Below, one piece after another: positions 28,112 through 36,613 of a stretch of DNA of 64,000 bases (the stretch's first letter is position 1; each line of letters starts with the position of its first letter). Under the pieces are notes generated by a model. It searched no databases, had not been told where the DNA came from, and saw nothing but the letters and a program-made list of their open reading frames with translations. A program made the position numbers and the translations under genes. The DNA is from Bacillus sp. Y1 (GTDB taxonomy: Bacteria; Bacillota; Bacilli; Bacillales; Cytobacillaceae), in contig NZ_CP030028.1 in the NCBI RefSeq assembly GCF_003586445.1, positions 4,672,501 to 4,736,500 on the forward strand, in the 5' to 3' direction.

Positions 28112-28591
28112 GTGGAACATTTTAACGAGATAGCAAATCAATATGAACCTATGATTCACAAAATTATATTGACACTAGGAATCTATAAAAACAGAGATGA
28201 GTTCTATCAAACTGGACTAATTGCTCTTTGGCAAGCAGCTGATCGTTATAACCAAGAACGAGGGGCCTTCTCCTCCTTTGCATATTCCTATATAAAAGGC
28301 TACCTCCAAACGGAGATGACCAAAAGAAACAAACATGACGAACATTTTGTTAGTGTAGATGATGAAAGTTGGGCCTTAATCCCTGATTTATCTTGTCAGC
28401 TCCCCTTCGAATGGGAGGCACTTAATGGTGAGGGTCTTACCGAAAAAGAGAAGAAATGGCTGGTATACACCATTTTACAAGGCCTATCCGTAAAAGAAAT
28501 TGCCGCGCTCGAAAACGTCTCTGAATCAGCCGTAAAACTGTGGCGAACAGGAGCTAGAAAGAGGTTAAGGGACGCATTCTTGCCCCACTGA
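28112..28591 (+). CDS. Sigma-70 family RNA polymerase sigma factor (short, two-domain)
   Basis: About 159 residues from GTG at 28112, preceded by AAAGGGAATGCAAA; a GTG at 28034 is open but lacks a site. Region 2 is visible as 'DEFYQTGLIALWQAADRYNQERGAFSSFAYSYIKGYLQTEM', and region 4 is a helix-turn-helix 'LTEKEKKWLVYTILQGLSVKEIAALENVSESAVKLWRTGARKRL'. This is the length and layout of ECF-like, SigH/ComX-type alternative sigma factors. No anti-sigma gene is adjacent. The next gene is ComK-like, so a role in competence-type gene expression is plausible but inferred. Confidence 0.85.
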   Translation: MEHFNEIANQYEPMIHKIILTLGIYKNRDEFYQTGLIALWQAADRYNQERGAFSSFAYSYIKGYLQTEMTKRNKHDEHFVSVDDESWALIPDLSCQLPFEWEALNGEGLTEKEKKWLVYTILQGLSVKEIAALENVSESAVKLWRTGARKRLRDAFLPH

Positions 28592-28602
28592 CAGCACGAA
28601 AA

Positions 28603-28636
28603 GGAAGCGTGGAAAGAGTTCCATGCTTCCTAGTTT
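28603..28636 (+). terminator. Intrinsic terminator of the sigma-factor gene
   Basis: Arms GGAAGCGTGGAA and TTCCATGCTTCC (one G-T pair), four-base loop, then a T-rich tail. Confidence 0.75.
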
Positions 28637-29066
28637 ATTTTTTTATGGCATTCCCATTATTCAAGTTCTACTATGGTCTTACCTTAGTCAACGGTACCCA
28701 TTTGTTTGAATAACATCAGGTCTTTGAGGAATCGTAATAAGTTACCTGTCCTATTCTCTCCTGTTTTTACAGATGAAGATCACGCTCGATTTCACAAGTG
28801 ATTATTATCACTTAAGTCTTAAGCTTTGACTGTACTTATTAAAAGAGTCACCGCTTTCAACTATACACATCAGCAGGTCAACGGACCTGTCCCCATGTTC
28901 ACAAATTTGTCTCGGGAGAATTTCTTACAATAGGTATTTAAACCTGTATCCATTTTCTTATAATTACAGGAAAGAGGCTATATCAAAATAATAAGGAGGT
29001 AGGAGTAAACATAGTAAAGATTTGCATTAACCGATTTTTATCTAAAAGCTGAGGGAGCTGAGGAGC
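28637..29066. other. Intergenic region upstream of the ComK-like gene
   Basis: About 430 bp without a convincing gene. It carries one copy of the dispersed GGACCTGTCCCC motif (28883-28894) and presumably the ComK-like promoter. No clear ComK box (paired AAAA-N5-TTTT) was identified. Confidence 0.4.
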
Positions 29067-29606
29067 TTGTTGTTATTAAAATGTTATATGATTAATCCGA
29101 ATACTCTTTACTTAAATGGTGTTTATGATCGAAATGGAAAGCTTTGTACCATCGTTAGAGAACTGGAAAAGACCTTCTTCATAGATGATTCCCCTCTTCA
29201 CATACTAGAAAACAGCATTAAATCTATTGGATATGATCTAAAAGGAGCAATGTCATCAGCAAAATGGATTCTGGGTGATATCCATATGCCACCTGTTATT
29301 ATTAACCCAATACAACAAATTTGCTTATTTTCTAACAAATCAGCTAAGAATGACGACACGATATGGTTTAACCCTGCACATATTGTTCGTACCACCAGTT
29401 ATAAAAAGATAACATACATAGAATTCACCAATGGGACCACTCTCATTATTCACTGCTCACTCTCTGCCTTTAACACCAAGCTCCAAAATGCCATGCAACT
29501 CAGAAACATTACCACTGAGATGGGAAAACATCCAAGATCGATGTCTATGATATTGGATCCCAATCAAAGAAAGCCTAGGATTAATCCTAAAAAACGGAAA
29601 AAGTAA
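29067..29606 (+). CDS. ComK-family competence transcription factor homologue
   Basis: About 172-179 residues. Matches to ComK are seen in 'MINPNTLYL', 'GKLCTIVRELEKTFFIDDSPLHILENSIKSIGYDLKGA', 'PPVIINPIQQICLFSNKSAKNDDTIWFNPAHIV' and 'IEFTNGTTLIIHCSLSAFNTKLQNAMQLR'. These align with the central and C-terminal parts of B. subtilis ComK. The C-terminus ends in a basic tail. Several residues differ from canonical ComK (the 'GSSYAGRKAGT' loop is not conserved), so it is probably a divergent paralogue. The start is uncertain: TTG at 29067 or 29070 near AGGAG, or ATG at 29088. ComK-family proteins activate competence genes. Whether this one does is unknown. Confidence 0.8.
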   Translation: MLLLKCYMINPNTLYLNGVYDRNGKLCTIVRELEKTFFIDDSPLHILENSIKSIGYDLKGAMSSAKWILGDIHMPPVIINPIQQICLFSNKSAKNDDTIWFNPAHIVRTTSYKKITYIEFTNGTTLIIHCSLSAFNTKLQNAMQLRNITTEMGKHPRSMSMILDPNQRKPRINPKKRKK

Positions 29607-29608
29607 TT

Positions 29609-29630
29609 TTCAATCAAACGTTTGATTGAA
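29609..29630. repeat. 22-bp perfect palindrome
   Basis: A gapless self-complementary 22-mer with the centre CAAACGTTTG lies 3 bp past the ComK-like stop. It has no T tract, so it looks more like an operator for a dimeric regulator than a terminator. Confidence 0.6.
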
Positions 29631-29653
29631 TTATTAATGAGTTACTTAACGTT

Positions 29654-29683
29654 AGGTCAACCTATTTTGGGGTTGACCTTTTC
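29654..29683 (+). terminator. Intrinsic terminator downstream of the ComK-like gene
   Basis: Arms AGGTCAACC / GGTTGACCT with an 8-base loop followed by TTTTCT. Confidence 0.8.
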
Positions 29684-29873
29684 TATGTACAATCATGAAT
29701 CACACTCGTTTAAAAGCCCTTCTTTCTGCATATTCTTTCATAACGAACAACAATTGATTTTCTTCGTTGAATCTAGGTATTTCGTATATTGTTTCATTTT
29801 CCTTTTGCAGAAGTAGCATTTCTTTAAAAAAACATTCGAATGGCCTCACTTTTTCTTAGGATTAGTTATAAAA

Positions 29874-29893
29874 GGGGCACAGTGTCTGTCCCC
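29874..29893. repeat. Copy of dispersed GGGG-ACAG...-CCCC element
   Basis: GGGGCAC..TGTCCCC-type imperfect palindrome. Related copies are at 27905, 28883, 33710, 33756 and 34851, all in intergenic or decayed DNA. Confidence 0.55.
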
Positions 29894-29899
29894 ATAACC

Positions 29900-30304
29900 T
29901 TACCGAATTCTATTTAAATAGTCTTCTATTTGCACTTGATAGTTTCTAATCTTATCAAAATTCTTCGTATAGATAGTCTTGATATGTCGTTCATTTTCTA
30001 ATCTTTTATACAATGGTGCTTCATACTTCACCCTTTGCGTAGTATCTGTAATAACCTCTCCTTGGGCAAGTTGAAGATTGATCTTGACCAGCCGTGCTAA
30101 ATACTCTTGGTATATAAACGATTCTTGAAGATGACTCTTTCTATCTTGGTCTAGGATATCACCTATTAATATATTGAGGCGACTTCTTGCAATAATGGCT
30201 TCATTCATCATTTGTAACCAGTCTGTTCCCTTATAGTCCTTTTGGATAAGCTGAAGAAAGAAGGTGGACCTTGCATCATTATACTTAATAAAACCTTCCC
30301 ACAT
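29900..30304 (-). CDS. Hypothetical helical protein, possibly the 3' part of an interrupted gene
   Basis: 134 residues from ATG at 30304 with GAGG ahead. The sequence is predicted all-helical and amphipathic ('NDARSTFFLQLIQKDYKGTDWLQMMNEAIIARSRLNILIG'), a style seen in TPR-like repeats. The frame stays open upstream through 20 codons to the IS21 insertion site. On removing the IS, it lies in the same frame as the ORF on the other side, with only one TAG between. It is either a second gene of an operon or the C-terminal part of one larger protein. Function unknown. Confidence 0.55.
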   Translation of the reverse strand: MWEGFIKYNDARSTFFLQLIQKDYKGTDWLQMMNEAIIARSRLNILIGDILDQDRKSHLQESFIYQEYLARLVKINLQLAQGEVITDTTQRVKYEAPLYKRLENERHIKTIYTKNFDKIRNYQVQIEDYLNRIR

Positions 30305-30363
30305 CACATCCTCTTTACAGCTTTCTAAAGCTTTTTGAAAGGCCTTTTTGCACTCTATTAGCT

Positions 30364-30368
30364 ACATC
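30364..30368. repeat. Target-site duplication, left copy (ACATC)
   Basis: Five bases identical to 32849-32853, directly outside the two ends of the IS21 element. Confidence 0.85.
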
Positions 30369-30496
30369 TGTAAACGTTAAAATAAAATTAACAGTTTTCG
30401 CTAAGATCCTCTTTACACTTTCGCCATTTATATTAACCATCTAGTAAACTAATTCTATTCGTTTATTGGAGGGTTATAGTTTTGGAGGACAAGTTA

Positions 30497-32044
30497 ATGT
30501 TGTATTTAAAAATCCGTGAACTAAGAGAGAAAAAATTTAAGATTGCACAAATCGCCACAGAGCTGAAGATATCAAGACCTACGGTCTATAAATATCTAGA
30601 AATGGAGTTTGAGGAAGTTAGAGATTATTTAAGTATTTCTTACAGAAAGCCAAAGAAACTAGATCAATACAGAGATTGGATTGTGGCTTGGTTGGAAGAA
30701 TATCCACATTTAAGCGCTTCACAGATAAAAGACTGGCTGTTAGAAAGATATCCTGATATTAATGTGGGAGATAGTACCGTTCGCTTATATGTTAGTGAGG
30801 TTCGGGAAGTTTACCAAATAGAGAAAAAAGCATATGTTCGTCAATATGAGGCAATTACTGAACAGCCTATGGGAAAACAGATACAAGTCGTTTGGGGAAT
30901 GACAAAGCAGAAAACAACCGAGAAAAAAGAGGTGAAATTATACTTTATAGCCTTTGTTTTAGCTCACTCACGTTTTAAATACATGGAATGGCAACATAGA
31001 CCTTTCACAACAAAAGATACCATACGTTGCCATGAAAATGCTTTCGGTTACTTTGGTGGGAGATCAGATGAAATAGTATACGACCAGGATAACTTAATTG
31101 CGGTTAGCGAGAATGCAGGAGATTTAATCTTAACGTCGGAGTTCCAAGCATATGTGAGAGATCGACAGTTTAGAGTTCATTTATGTAGAAAAGCAGATCC
31201 TGAATCAAAAGGTATGATTGAAAATGTAGTGAAATTCATTAAGGGGAATTTCGCAGATAGTCGAGTCTATAAAGATATCGAAGATTGGAATTCTCGTGCA
31301 TTCCAATGGTTAGAACGTACAGGGAATTTTAATGTACATAACAATACAAAAAAGAGACCAGCAGAAGTGTTTCTCGTCGAAAAGCAACACTTAATACCAG
31401 TCTCTCCTCTACTTTCAGTTGAAAGTAACCATATAAATAGTATAACAAGGAATGTTGGTAAGGACAACACGATTCGTTTTGAGTCTAATCGGTACTCATT
31501 ACCTTTAGGAACGTATGGTTCAACAACGAACAACCAGGTTTACTTAGAAATTATAGGAAACTATCCTAGCACTTTGGTTATTCGCACTAGCATCGATGGA
31601 GAAAAAATTGCAGAACACCAGATTAGTGATGAAAAAGGAAAGTTAATTAAAAACCGTAGTCATAGTCGTGATCGTTCTAAAGGAATTGAAGAAATGAAAC
31701 AAGTGATCATCACTAGTTTTGAAAACCAGGAAGACGTAAGTTTATTTATAGAAGAAGTGTGTCGAAGATATCATCGTTACCGCAAAGATCAAATGGCTAT
31801 TCTGATTAACGTTATAAAAAAAGATGCAGATGTCATTAATGAGGCTCTTACCATTTGTATGAGAGAACGACTCTTTAGCGCTAATGATTTTCGAGATGTA
31901 GTTGAATACTTGAAGAAAACACATACCTCCTCCGATGGTTCTGATTACACTTACAGTAAATCAACACTATCAGATCACAAGTTTGATGTGACTACACGCT
32001 CTCTTAGTACATATACGAGTATTCTAGGAGGGCATGTTCAATGA
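30497..32044 (+). CDS. istA: IS21-family transposase IstA
   Basis: 515 residues from ATG at 30497, with GGAGG 8 bases ahead; the TTG at 30482 precedes the site. An N-terminal helix-turn-helix ('KIAQIATELKISRPTVYKYLEM') is followed by an rve-type DDE integrase core ('YFIAFVLAHSRFKYMEW', 'YFGGRSDEIVYDQDN', 'KADPESKGMIENVVKFIK', where the last E is the catalytic Glu) and the Mu-type beta-barrel C-terminal domain. It catalyses strand transfer with IstB as helper. Confidence 0.95.
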   Translation: MLYLKIRELREKKFKIAQIATELKISRPTVYKYLEMEFEEVRDYLSISYRKPKKLDQYRDWIVAWLEEYPHLSASQIKDWLLERYPDINVGDSTVRLYVSEVREVYQIEKKAYVRQYEAITEQPMGKQIQVVWGMTKQKTTEKKEVKLYFIAFVLAHSRFKYMEWQHRPFTTKDTIRCHENAFGYFGGRSDEIVYDQDNLIAVSENAGDLILTSEFQAYVRDRQFRVHLCRKADPESKGMIENVVKFIKGNFADSRVYKDIEDWNSRAFQWLERTGNFNVHNNTKKRPAEVFLVEKQHLIPVSPLLSVESNHINSITRNVGKDNTIRFESNRYSLPLGTYGSTTNNQVYLEIIGNYPSTLVIRTSIDGEKIAEHQISDEKGKLIKNRSHSRDRSKGIEEMKQVIITSFENQEDVSLFIEEVCRRYHRYRKDQMAILINVIKKDADVINEALTICMRERLFSANDFRDVVEYLKKTHTSSDGSDYTYSKSTLSDHKFDVTTRSLSTYTSILGGHVQ

Positions 32045-32793
32045 ATAATACGGTAAAAGAAATACAAGGTTATTTCCGGCAGTTGCGTTTATCAGAGACT
32101 TCGGAGGAGCTTCCGCAGCTCCTTCGTGAAGCTGAAAAAGCATCATGGACCTACTTAGAATTTTTAGAGGCAATTACAGTCTATGAATTAAATAAACGTG
32201 AAGCTAAAAGTATAGAACGGAGGATGAAATGGGCTAGGTTTCCTTATATGAAAACTTTAAATGAGTTTAAAATAAGCGAACAATCTGCTTTAACGGACAG
32301 ACAACTATTACAGTTACAAGAGCTTAGCTGGTTGGAGCAGCAATTTAACCTGATCTTATTAGGTCCGCCTGGAGTAGGTAAAACTTTTTTAGCAGTAGGC
32401 TTGGGAATTGAGGCCATTCATAAAGGATTTCAAGTTTACTTTGTGACAATGGGAGAATTAATTCAGTTATTAAAGACACAAGAGTTTACTCATAAGTCGC
32501 AAGGACAAATTAAAAGAATTCTATCTTCCGATCTAATTATAATTGATGACTTAATGTATATGGCAATGGATCAGCGAGAAGCTAATTTATTCTTTCAAAT
32601 GATAAATAACTTATATGAACGAAGTTCAATTATCCTTACTTCTAATAAAAGTCCAGAACAATGGAGTGAATTGATGGGAGACCAAGGTATAACTACTGCC
32701 ATCTTAGACCGTCTATTACATAGAGTACAGGTCATTCATATGGATGGAGATAGCTATCGTATGAAAAACAGACAAAACATATTTCCAAATTAG
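32041..32793 (+). CDS. istB: IS21-family helper ATPase IstB
   Basis: 250 residues. DnaC/IstB-like AAA+ ATPase with Walker A 'LLGPPGVGKTFLAVGLG', Walker B 'SDLIIIDDLMYM', and sensor 'SSIILTSNKSPEQW'. The start overlaps the istA stop by four bases (ATGA). It chooses target DNA and stimulates IstA. The C-terminus reaches into the right inverted repeat. Confidence 0.95.
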   Translation: MNNTVKEIQGYFRQLRLSETSEELPQLLREAEKASWTYLEFLEAITVYELNKREAKSIERRMKWARFPYMKTLNEFKISEQSALTDRQLLQLQELSWLEQQFNLILLGPPGVGKTFLAVGLGIEAIHKGFQVYFVTMGELIQLLKTQEFTHKSQGQIKRILSSDLIIIDDLMYMAMDQREANLFFQMINNLYERSSIILTSNKSPEQWSELMGDQGITTAILDRLLHRVQVIHMDGDSYRMKNRQNIFPN

Positions 32794-32843
32794 CAAAAGT
32801 GTAAAATTCAACTTAGCGAAAATTGTAAAATTCTACTTGACGG

Positions 32844-33683
32844 TTACAACATCGTGTAGAGCTCTATTTCTTCTCCTTCTAATGTATGGATTCGCTTGTG
32901 AATATCCTTTAAAATTTCTATTTCAAAGAAGTCTTCCTTCTCATAACCTAGTCGTTTGCGGAGGACATACATCGCCTTCTTATTATAAAAGAGACCTAAG
33001 TAATTATAATACACCGTTTGAGTCACTGAGTTCTTTAACATCGTGCCCCTCACCTCTAGCAGGGAAGATGTCACGTTATACTCTTTTGAATGAATGAGTT
33101 GTTGATAACTGATAACATATTTTATGAGCTTGACGGTTTCTTCAATTAATATCATATTACCCGTACTTATTGAGAGTAAGGCTTCCTTTCTTTTATCAAT
33201 AAGTTGCAGGATTTTCTCCATATTTCTTACATTTTCTTCTTTATTCTCATCAGATGACTGGAATAGAGAAGGAAAAAAGACAATTAAATCAATAAAATAT
33301 TGTAGATTTGAAGCAAATTCAATAGCTGTCTTTGATTCCTTTGAAAAACGAGTAGTTAAACTTCGGAAAATCTTAGCTCCAACTTGCTTTGAATCCTCCA
33401 TATGGTATTCCTTTAAAAGACTTGTTAGAGATGCCACATAATTCTCATTTTCTAAAACATTGCCCTCCATCTGAGAGATGACATTTACACTATCAATAGA
33501 TATATAAGTTTTCATTGCAATAATAAAAGCTATAAAAGAGATTACGAGAGACATTATTGTAACAATAAAGACTAGTAAATTAGCCGTGGATTGGAATGGA
33601 TAAATTTCCACTGAAATAAAAGCAGCAACTGATATAACAATTGCGATAAATACATAATAGTACGGTATACGTATGCTCTTCAT
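32844..33683 (-). CDS. Hypothetical membrane protein whose 3' end is altered by IS21
   Basis: 279 residues with GAGGAG before ATG. Two N-terminal membrane helices (about residues 8-27 and 32-55) are followed by a long helical cytoplasmic domain ('YLGLFYNKKAMYVLRKRLGYEKEDFFEIEILKDIHKRI'). The last codon and stop come from the IS21 end. In the restored sequence the frame reads ...TYR-THR-MET-TAG and then stays open into the ORF at 29900-30304. The protein is thus almost unaffected if TAG was its true stop, or it is the N-terminal part of a longer protein. Family not recognised. Confidence 0.6.
   Translation of the reverse strand: MKSIRIPYYYVFIAIVISVAAFISVEIYPFQSTANLLVFIVTIMSLVISFIAFIIAMKTYISIDSVNVISQMEGNVLENENYVASLTSLLKEYHMEDSKQVGAKIFRSLTTRFSKESKTAIEFASNLQYFIDLIVFFPSLFQSSDENKEENVRNMEKILQLIDKRKEALLSISTGNMILIEETVKLIKYVISYQQLIHSKEYNVTSSLLEVRGTMLKNSVTQTVYYNYLGLFYNKKAMYVLRKRLGYEKEDFFEIEILKDIHKRIHTLEGEEIELYTML
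32849..32853. repeat. Target-site duplication, right copy (ACATC)
   Basis: Matches 30364-30368 across the IS21 element. Confidence 0.85.
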
Positions 33684-33709
33684 ATAAATCTCCTCACTTC
33701 AATGAGACG

Positions 33710-33732
33710 GAGGGACAGGTCCATTGTCCCTC
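33710..33732. repeat. GAGGGACA-type inverted repeat (copy of dispersed element)
   Basis: Perfect 8-bp arms GAGGGACA / TGTCCCTC around GGTCCAT. Further copies lie at 33756-33768 and 34851-34870. Confidence 0.6.
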
Positions 33733-33774
33733 CTCGCTAAACTAGATTGGGTCACAGCACCTGTCCCCTTCTTC

Positions 33775-34757
33775 TTTTCCATGTACATATCTCCATCCGC
33801 TTCTTTAATCATAGCATCTAGATCAACACTGGATACTTCTGTTGTATAGGAAGAACCGATACTGCAGAAACTTGTATCTTATGAATATTGATGCTCAGCG
33901 GCTGATCCAGTGAGGACTGAATTCGTGTGGATACCCCTAGTAACTCTTTTTGTTCTATATTCCGATAATAAGATTACAAACTCATCTCCACCCAATCGAC
34001 AGAGTAAACCCGAATCCCTAAGCTCTCCTCTTTTTTCCTTATTACAACCTTTTCCAGTAATTGATCCCCTACATCATGACCATATGAGTCATTTATGTAT
34101 TTAAACTTATTCATATTCATGAATAATAGCACAATGGATTCGACTTTCGACTCCTTTAGTTGGTCAAACTTCTTCTTTAGCAATAAGCGATTGGCTGCCC
34201 CAGTCAATGGATCATGATAGGCTATCTCCTGAAGCTTATCATTTGCCTCTTTTGTTTCCCTCCATAGCCGGAGAGTAATATGAATGAACGTTAAAAGAAA
34301 AGCTGCAGAAAATACTCCATACAAAACGAGATATACAAAATCTCCCTTTACGATATTCGGAAATATTTCCTCATGTAAGTAAAAGAAAGAGTAATAGTTT
34401 AATATCATCGAGCCCTTAAAAGCTAGTAACACCAATCGATAGCTTTAATAGATCGCACTTAGAGGAAGCCCCAACCACATAAATAAGTAATTGACTAGGT
34501 ACGGAGAATCATTCAAAAGATAATAAAAATAGATATATGTACAGGTGATCATTGCATACATAATCACTCTTGGGTTTACCTTCTTAACTATCATCATTAA
34601 CAAAAGAATCCCCACAGTGATGAATAAAAAAGCTGGTGGGAATACACTTGCTAATCCTTCGATGGAAATATTGATCGTAACTTGTACGAAATAAATGTAG
34701 CCATTAAGCTGAGTAAAAGAACGTTTCGACGATGAATTAATTCATTACCGAACATAG
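33775..34757 (-). pseudogene. Decayed GGDEF (diguanylate cyclase) membrane protein
   Basis: An intact stretch (33974-34435) encodes the last membrane helices and the first half of a GGDEF domain ('AYHDPLTGAANRLLLKKKFDQLK', 'MNKFKYINDSYGHDVGDQLLEKV'). The continuing homology is in other frames: 'RLGGDEFVILLSEY' is near 33965-34005 and 'MIKEADGDMYMEKKKG' is near 33775-33820. Upstream, frames with 'GLASVFPPAFLFITVGILLLMMIVKK' extend the multi-span sensor to about 34757, broken by frameshifts and stops. At least three disruptions rule out function. The gene once encoded a c-di-GMP synthase. Confidence 0.8.
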
Positions 34758-35048
34758 ATGGTCATTCCTGTTCGTGGGTAGTAGAGAAGACAAGAACTAT
34801 TAAGAGTAAGTTTCATTCTTCTGTAAAATTATAGCATATGGGAGTGTAAAGGGGACAGGTCCATTACCCCAAAAACAATTGAATTAGAACCAGACAACAC
34901 CACAAAAGGGACACTGAACTTTTCACCATAGCAATACTACTAAATCTTCACCTGCTTTAATATCGGGTACAGATCCTCGAAAAATATCTCTACCAGCAGC
35001 AATAGAGTCGGTTGATTTCCAAGGTCTGAAAACTAATTCATATGAGAT
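34758..35048. other. Decayed intergenic DNA
   Basis: About 290 bp with no intact gene. It holds a copy of the dispersed GGGGACAGGTCC element (34851-34870). A minus-strand frame near 34920-35020 reads 'AAGRDIFRGSVPDIKAGEDL', which looks protein-like but is truncated and unassigned. Confidence 0.4.
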
Positions 35049-35384
35049 CATGCGTGAATTACATTTTAGTAACTCAATAGAAGTTACTACAACCCTTCTC
35101 CCAGTTCAAATCTTGTACTGAAATTTCCAAATTTAAAAATTAACAAATTAAAACATTTGCCCATGATACTTATTTTAATGTTCATAAACGGGAATTAGAT
35201 GGGCATGTATCCTTAATCAGGAGTAGGCGTTTCAATTATTGAGTGTGATTGAAGGGAATGGGAAAGCATCTGTAAATGATGAGGAATATGTTTTTCAAAA
35301 AGGAGATCATTTTATACTACCATACAGGAACGTTTCAGTTAAAGGGGACTGCAGAGTTAATCATCTCACACCACAAGGAACGCA
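35049..35384 (+). pseudogene. Remnant of a second mannose-6-phosphate isomerase (manA) C-terminus
   Basis: Short frames match the last 110 residues of the intact ManA in this window in order: 'RELHFSNSIEVTT', 'TFAHDTYFNVHKRELDGHVSL', 'LLSVIEGNGK...VFQKGDHFILP' and 'TFQLKGTAELIISH'. They are separated by frameshifts and stops, and the N-terminal two thirds are absent. It lies just beyond the terminator end of the second polysaccharide cluster, facing it. Confidence 0.8.
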
Positions 35385-35421
35385 AAAAGATCCTGTCAAC
35401 TCCTTTTAGCAGGATCTTTTT
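35384..35421. terminator. Intrinsic terminator, bidirectional
   Basis: Perfect 12-bp arms AAAAAGATCCTG / CAGGATCTTTTT. It ends the minus-strand glycosyltransferase gene and the manA remnant. Confidence 0.8.
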
Positions 35422-35470
35422 CTAAATATTAATAAATAAATTTTACATGCATCTATAGTTTTAACACTTA

Positions 35471-36547
35471 TCAACTATCACAATTTATGAAAGAAAGAAT
35501 GTTTCTTGCGATTTCCATACTTTCGTTTTTATACAACTTAGATAATTTAATATAAGACTCCATTTCCTTATCATTCATTACGAGTTGATTAAAATCTGAC
35601 CACTGTATGGTATGACAAAGATGTTGGTTCTTTAAATAATTCACTGTGTTGCGATCCTCGGCCATGGTATCTCTTTCTATAATTAGAAGTGGGATTTGTG
35701 ACGTAACTGCTTCACTTACCGTCCCCCAACCCGCCTTTGTAATGACTAAGTCAGACGCAGCAATATAATTTTGGGTCTCCAAATAATCGAAAGGTATTTT
35801 GAAAATGTTTTCCCGATGTTTCACCTTTACATTGGATGACACGATAAATACACAGTCAGGACTATTCCAAAGGGGGAGATTTTCAAGAAAATTCGTGTTT
35901 AACTTCATACCGAATCCAACAAAAATGACCCTCTTTCCATTTGGATTTATCTCTTCTGATATCCTCTTCACTTCTTCAGCATCAACCGTTCGAGCAAAGA
36001 ATCCAAAATCTTTTCGATTAGCTGTCCAATCTGGCTCCTTACAACCTGCTAAAGTATAAAAGTAAGTCATATTACGATAAGCTTGATATAAGGGAGTTAG
36101 TTCCTTGGTTGAAAGTAGACCTTGGTAGGCAGTGTACCAAGTGAAATTTGATATTCCGATTGAAGGAATACCTAATTGGTAGGCTGGCTCAAAGGCTATA
36201 GGGGAAATATCAGAAATAACTAAATCTATGCTTTCCCTTACTAAAAATGCTTGTTCCTGTCGTATCAATTCATCCCAATTGGACATAAAATTTTTATATT
36301 CTAGACTTAATCTAATTTTGTCTGGATAAATAGAATCTTTCTTTAGAAAATAACCGATATCTGTATTTATCTTTCGATAACCAACAGAATTTGTATTATG
36401 TAGAGATCTTTTAATAAACTCCTGAGCAAAGGAATGACAAACAGTTATATTTATATCATTTTTTTGTAATAGTTCACGTATAATAGCAATACTCCTTGAA
36501 GCATGTCCATAGCCATAATCAGATATATAATAAGCTATTCTTTTCAT
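35471..36547 (-). CDS. GT28/MurG-like glycosyltransferase-fold protein
   Basis: About 358 residues from ATG at 36547 (AAGGA ahead). 'IAYYISDYGYGHASRSIAIIREL' is the glycine/histidine N-terminal loop of the MurG/UGT superfamily. The C-terminal lobe has 'RVIFVGFGMK', 'NYIAASDLVITKAGWGTVSEAV' and 'PLLIIERD', the donor-binding GxGTxxE region. Related sequences include the N-terminal half of L-arabinokinase-type proteins and many uncharacterised 'GlcNAc transferase-like' enzymes. A cytoplasmic sugar transfer step is likely, the substrate unknown. Last gene of the second cluster. Confidence 0.78.
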   Translation of the reverse strand: MKRIAYYISDYGYGHASRSIAIIRELLQKNDINITVCHSFAQEFIKRSLHNTNSVGYRKINTDIGYFLKKDSIYPDKIRLSLEYKNFMSNWDELIRQEQAFLVRESIDLVISDISPIAFEPAYQLGIPSIGISNFTWYTAYQGLLSTKELTPLYQAYRNMTYFYTLAGCKEPDWTANRKDFGFFARTVDAEEVKRISEEINPNGKRVIFVGFGMKLNTNFLENLPLWNSPDCVFIVSSNVKVKHRENIFKIPFDYLETQNYIAASDLVITKAGWGTVSEAVTSQIPLLIIERDTMAEDRNTVNYLKNQHLCHTIQWSDFNQLVMNDKEMESYIKLSKLYKNESMEIARNILSFINCDS

Positions 36548-36613
36548 AAGCCACATCCTTAAAGACAAAATAGGGAGATAAATCACATACTTTAGATTTA
36601 TCTCCCTACTGAT

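Larger units (their letters stand above)
30369..32848 (+). mobile_element. Complete IS21-family insertion sequence
   Basis: 2,480 bp bounded by TGTAA...TTACA ends. The terminal 56 bases of both ends (30369-30424 and 32793-32848) are imperfect inverted repeats sharing 'TTTTCGCTAAG' and 'TTTACACTTT' blocks. Flanks carry a 5-bp duplication, ACATC. It encodes IstA and IstB with the ATGA overlap typical of the family. Both reading frames are intact, so it may still be mobile. It lies at a TAG codon in a minus-strand gene region. Confidence 0.93.

Noticed and set aside
29622..29816. 64-codon plus-strand frame after the ComK-like gene
   Set aside because: It runs through a clear terminator hairpin and lacks a ribosome site.
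34920..35020. Minus-strand stretch reading AAGRDIFRGSVPDIKAGEDL
   Set aside because: Protein-like but cannot be tied to a family or extended in either direction; noted only as decayed DNA.
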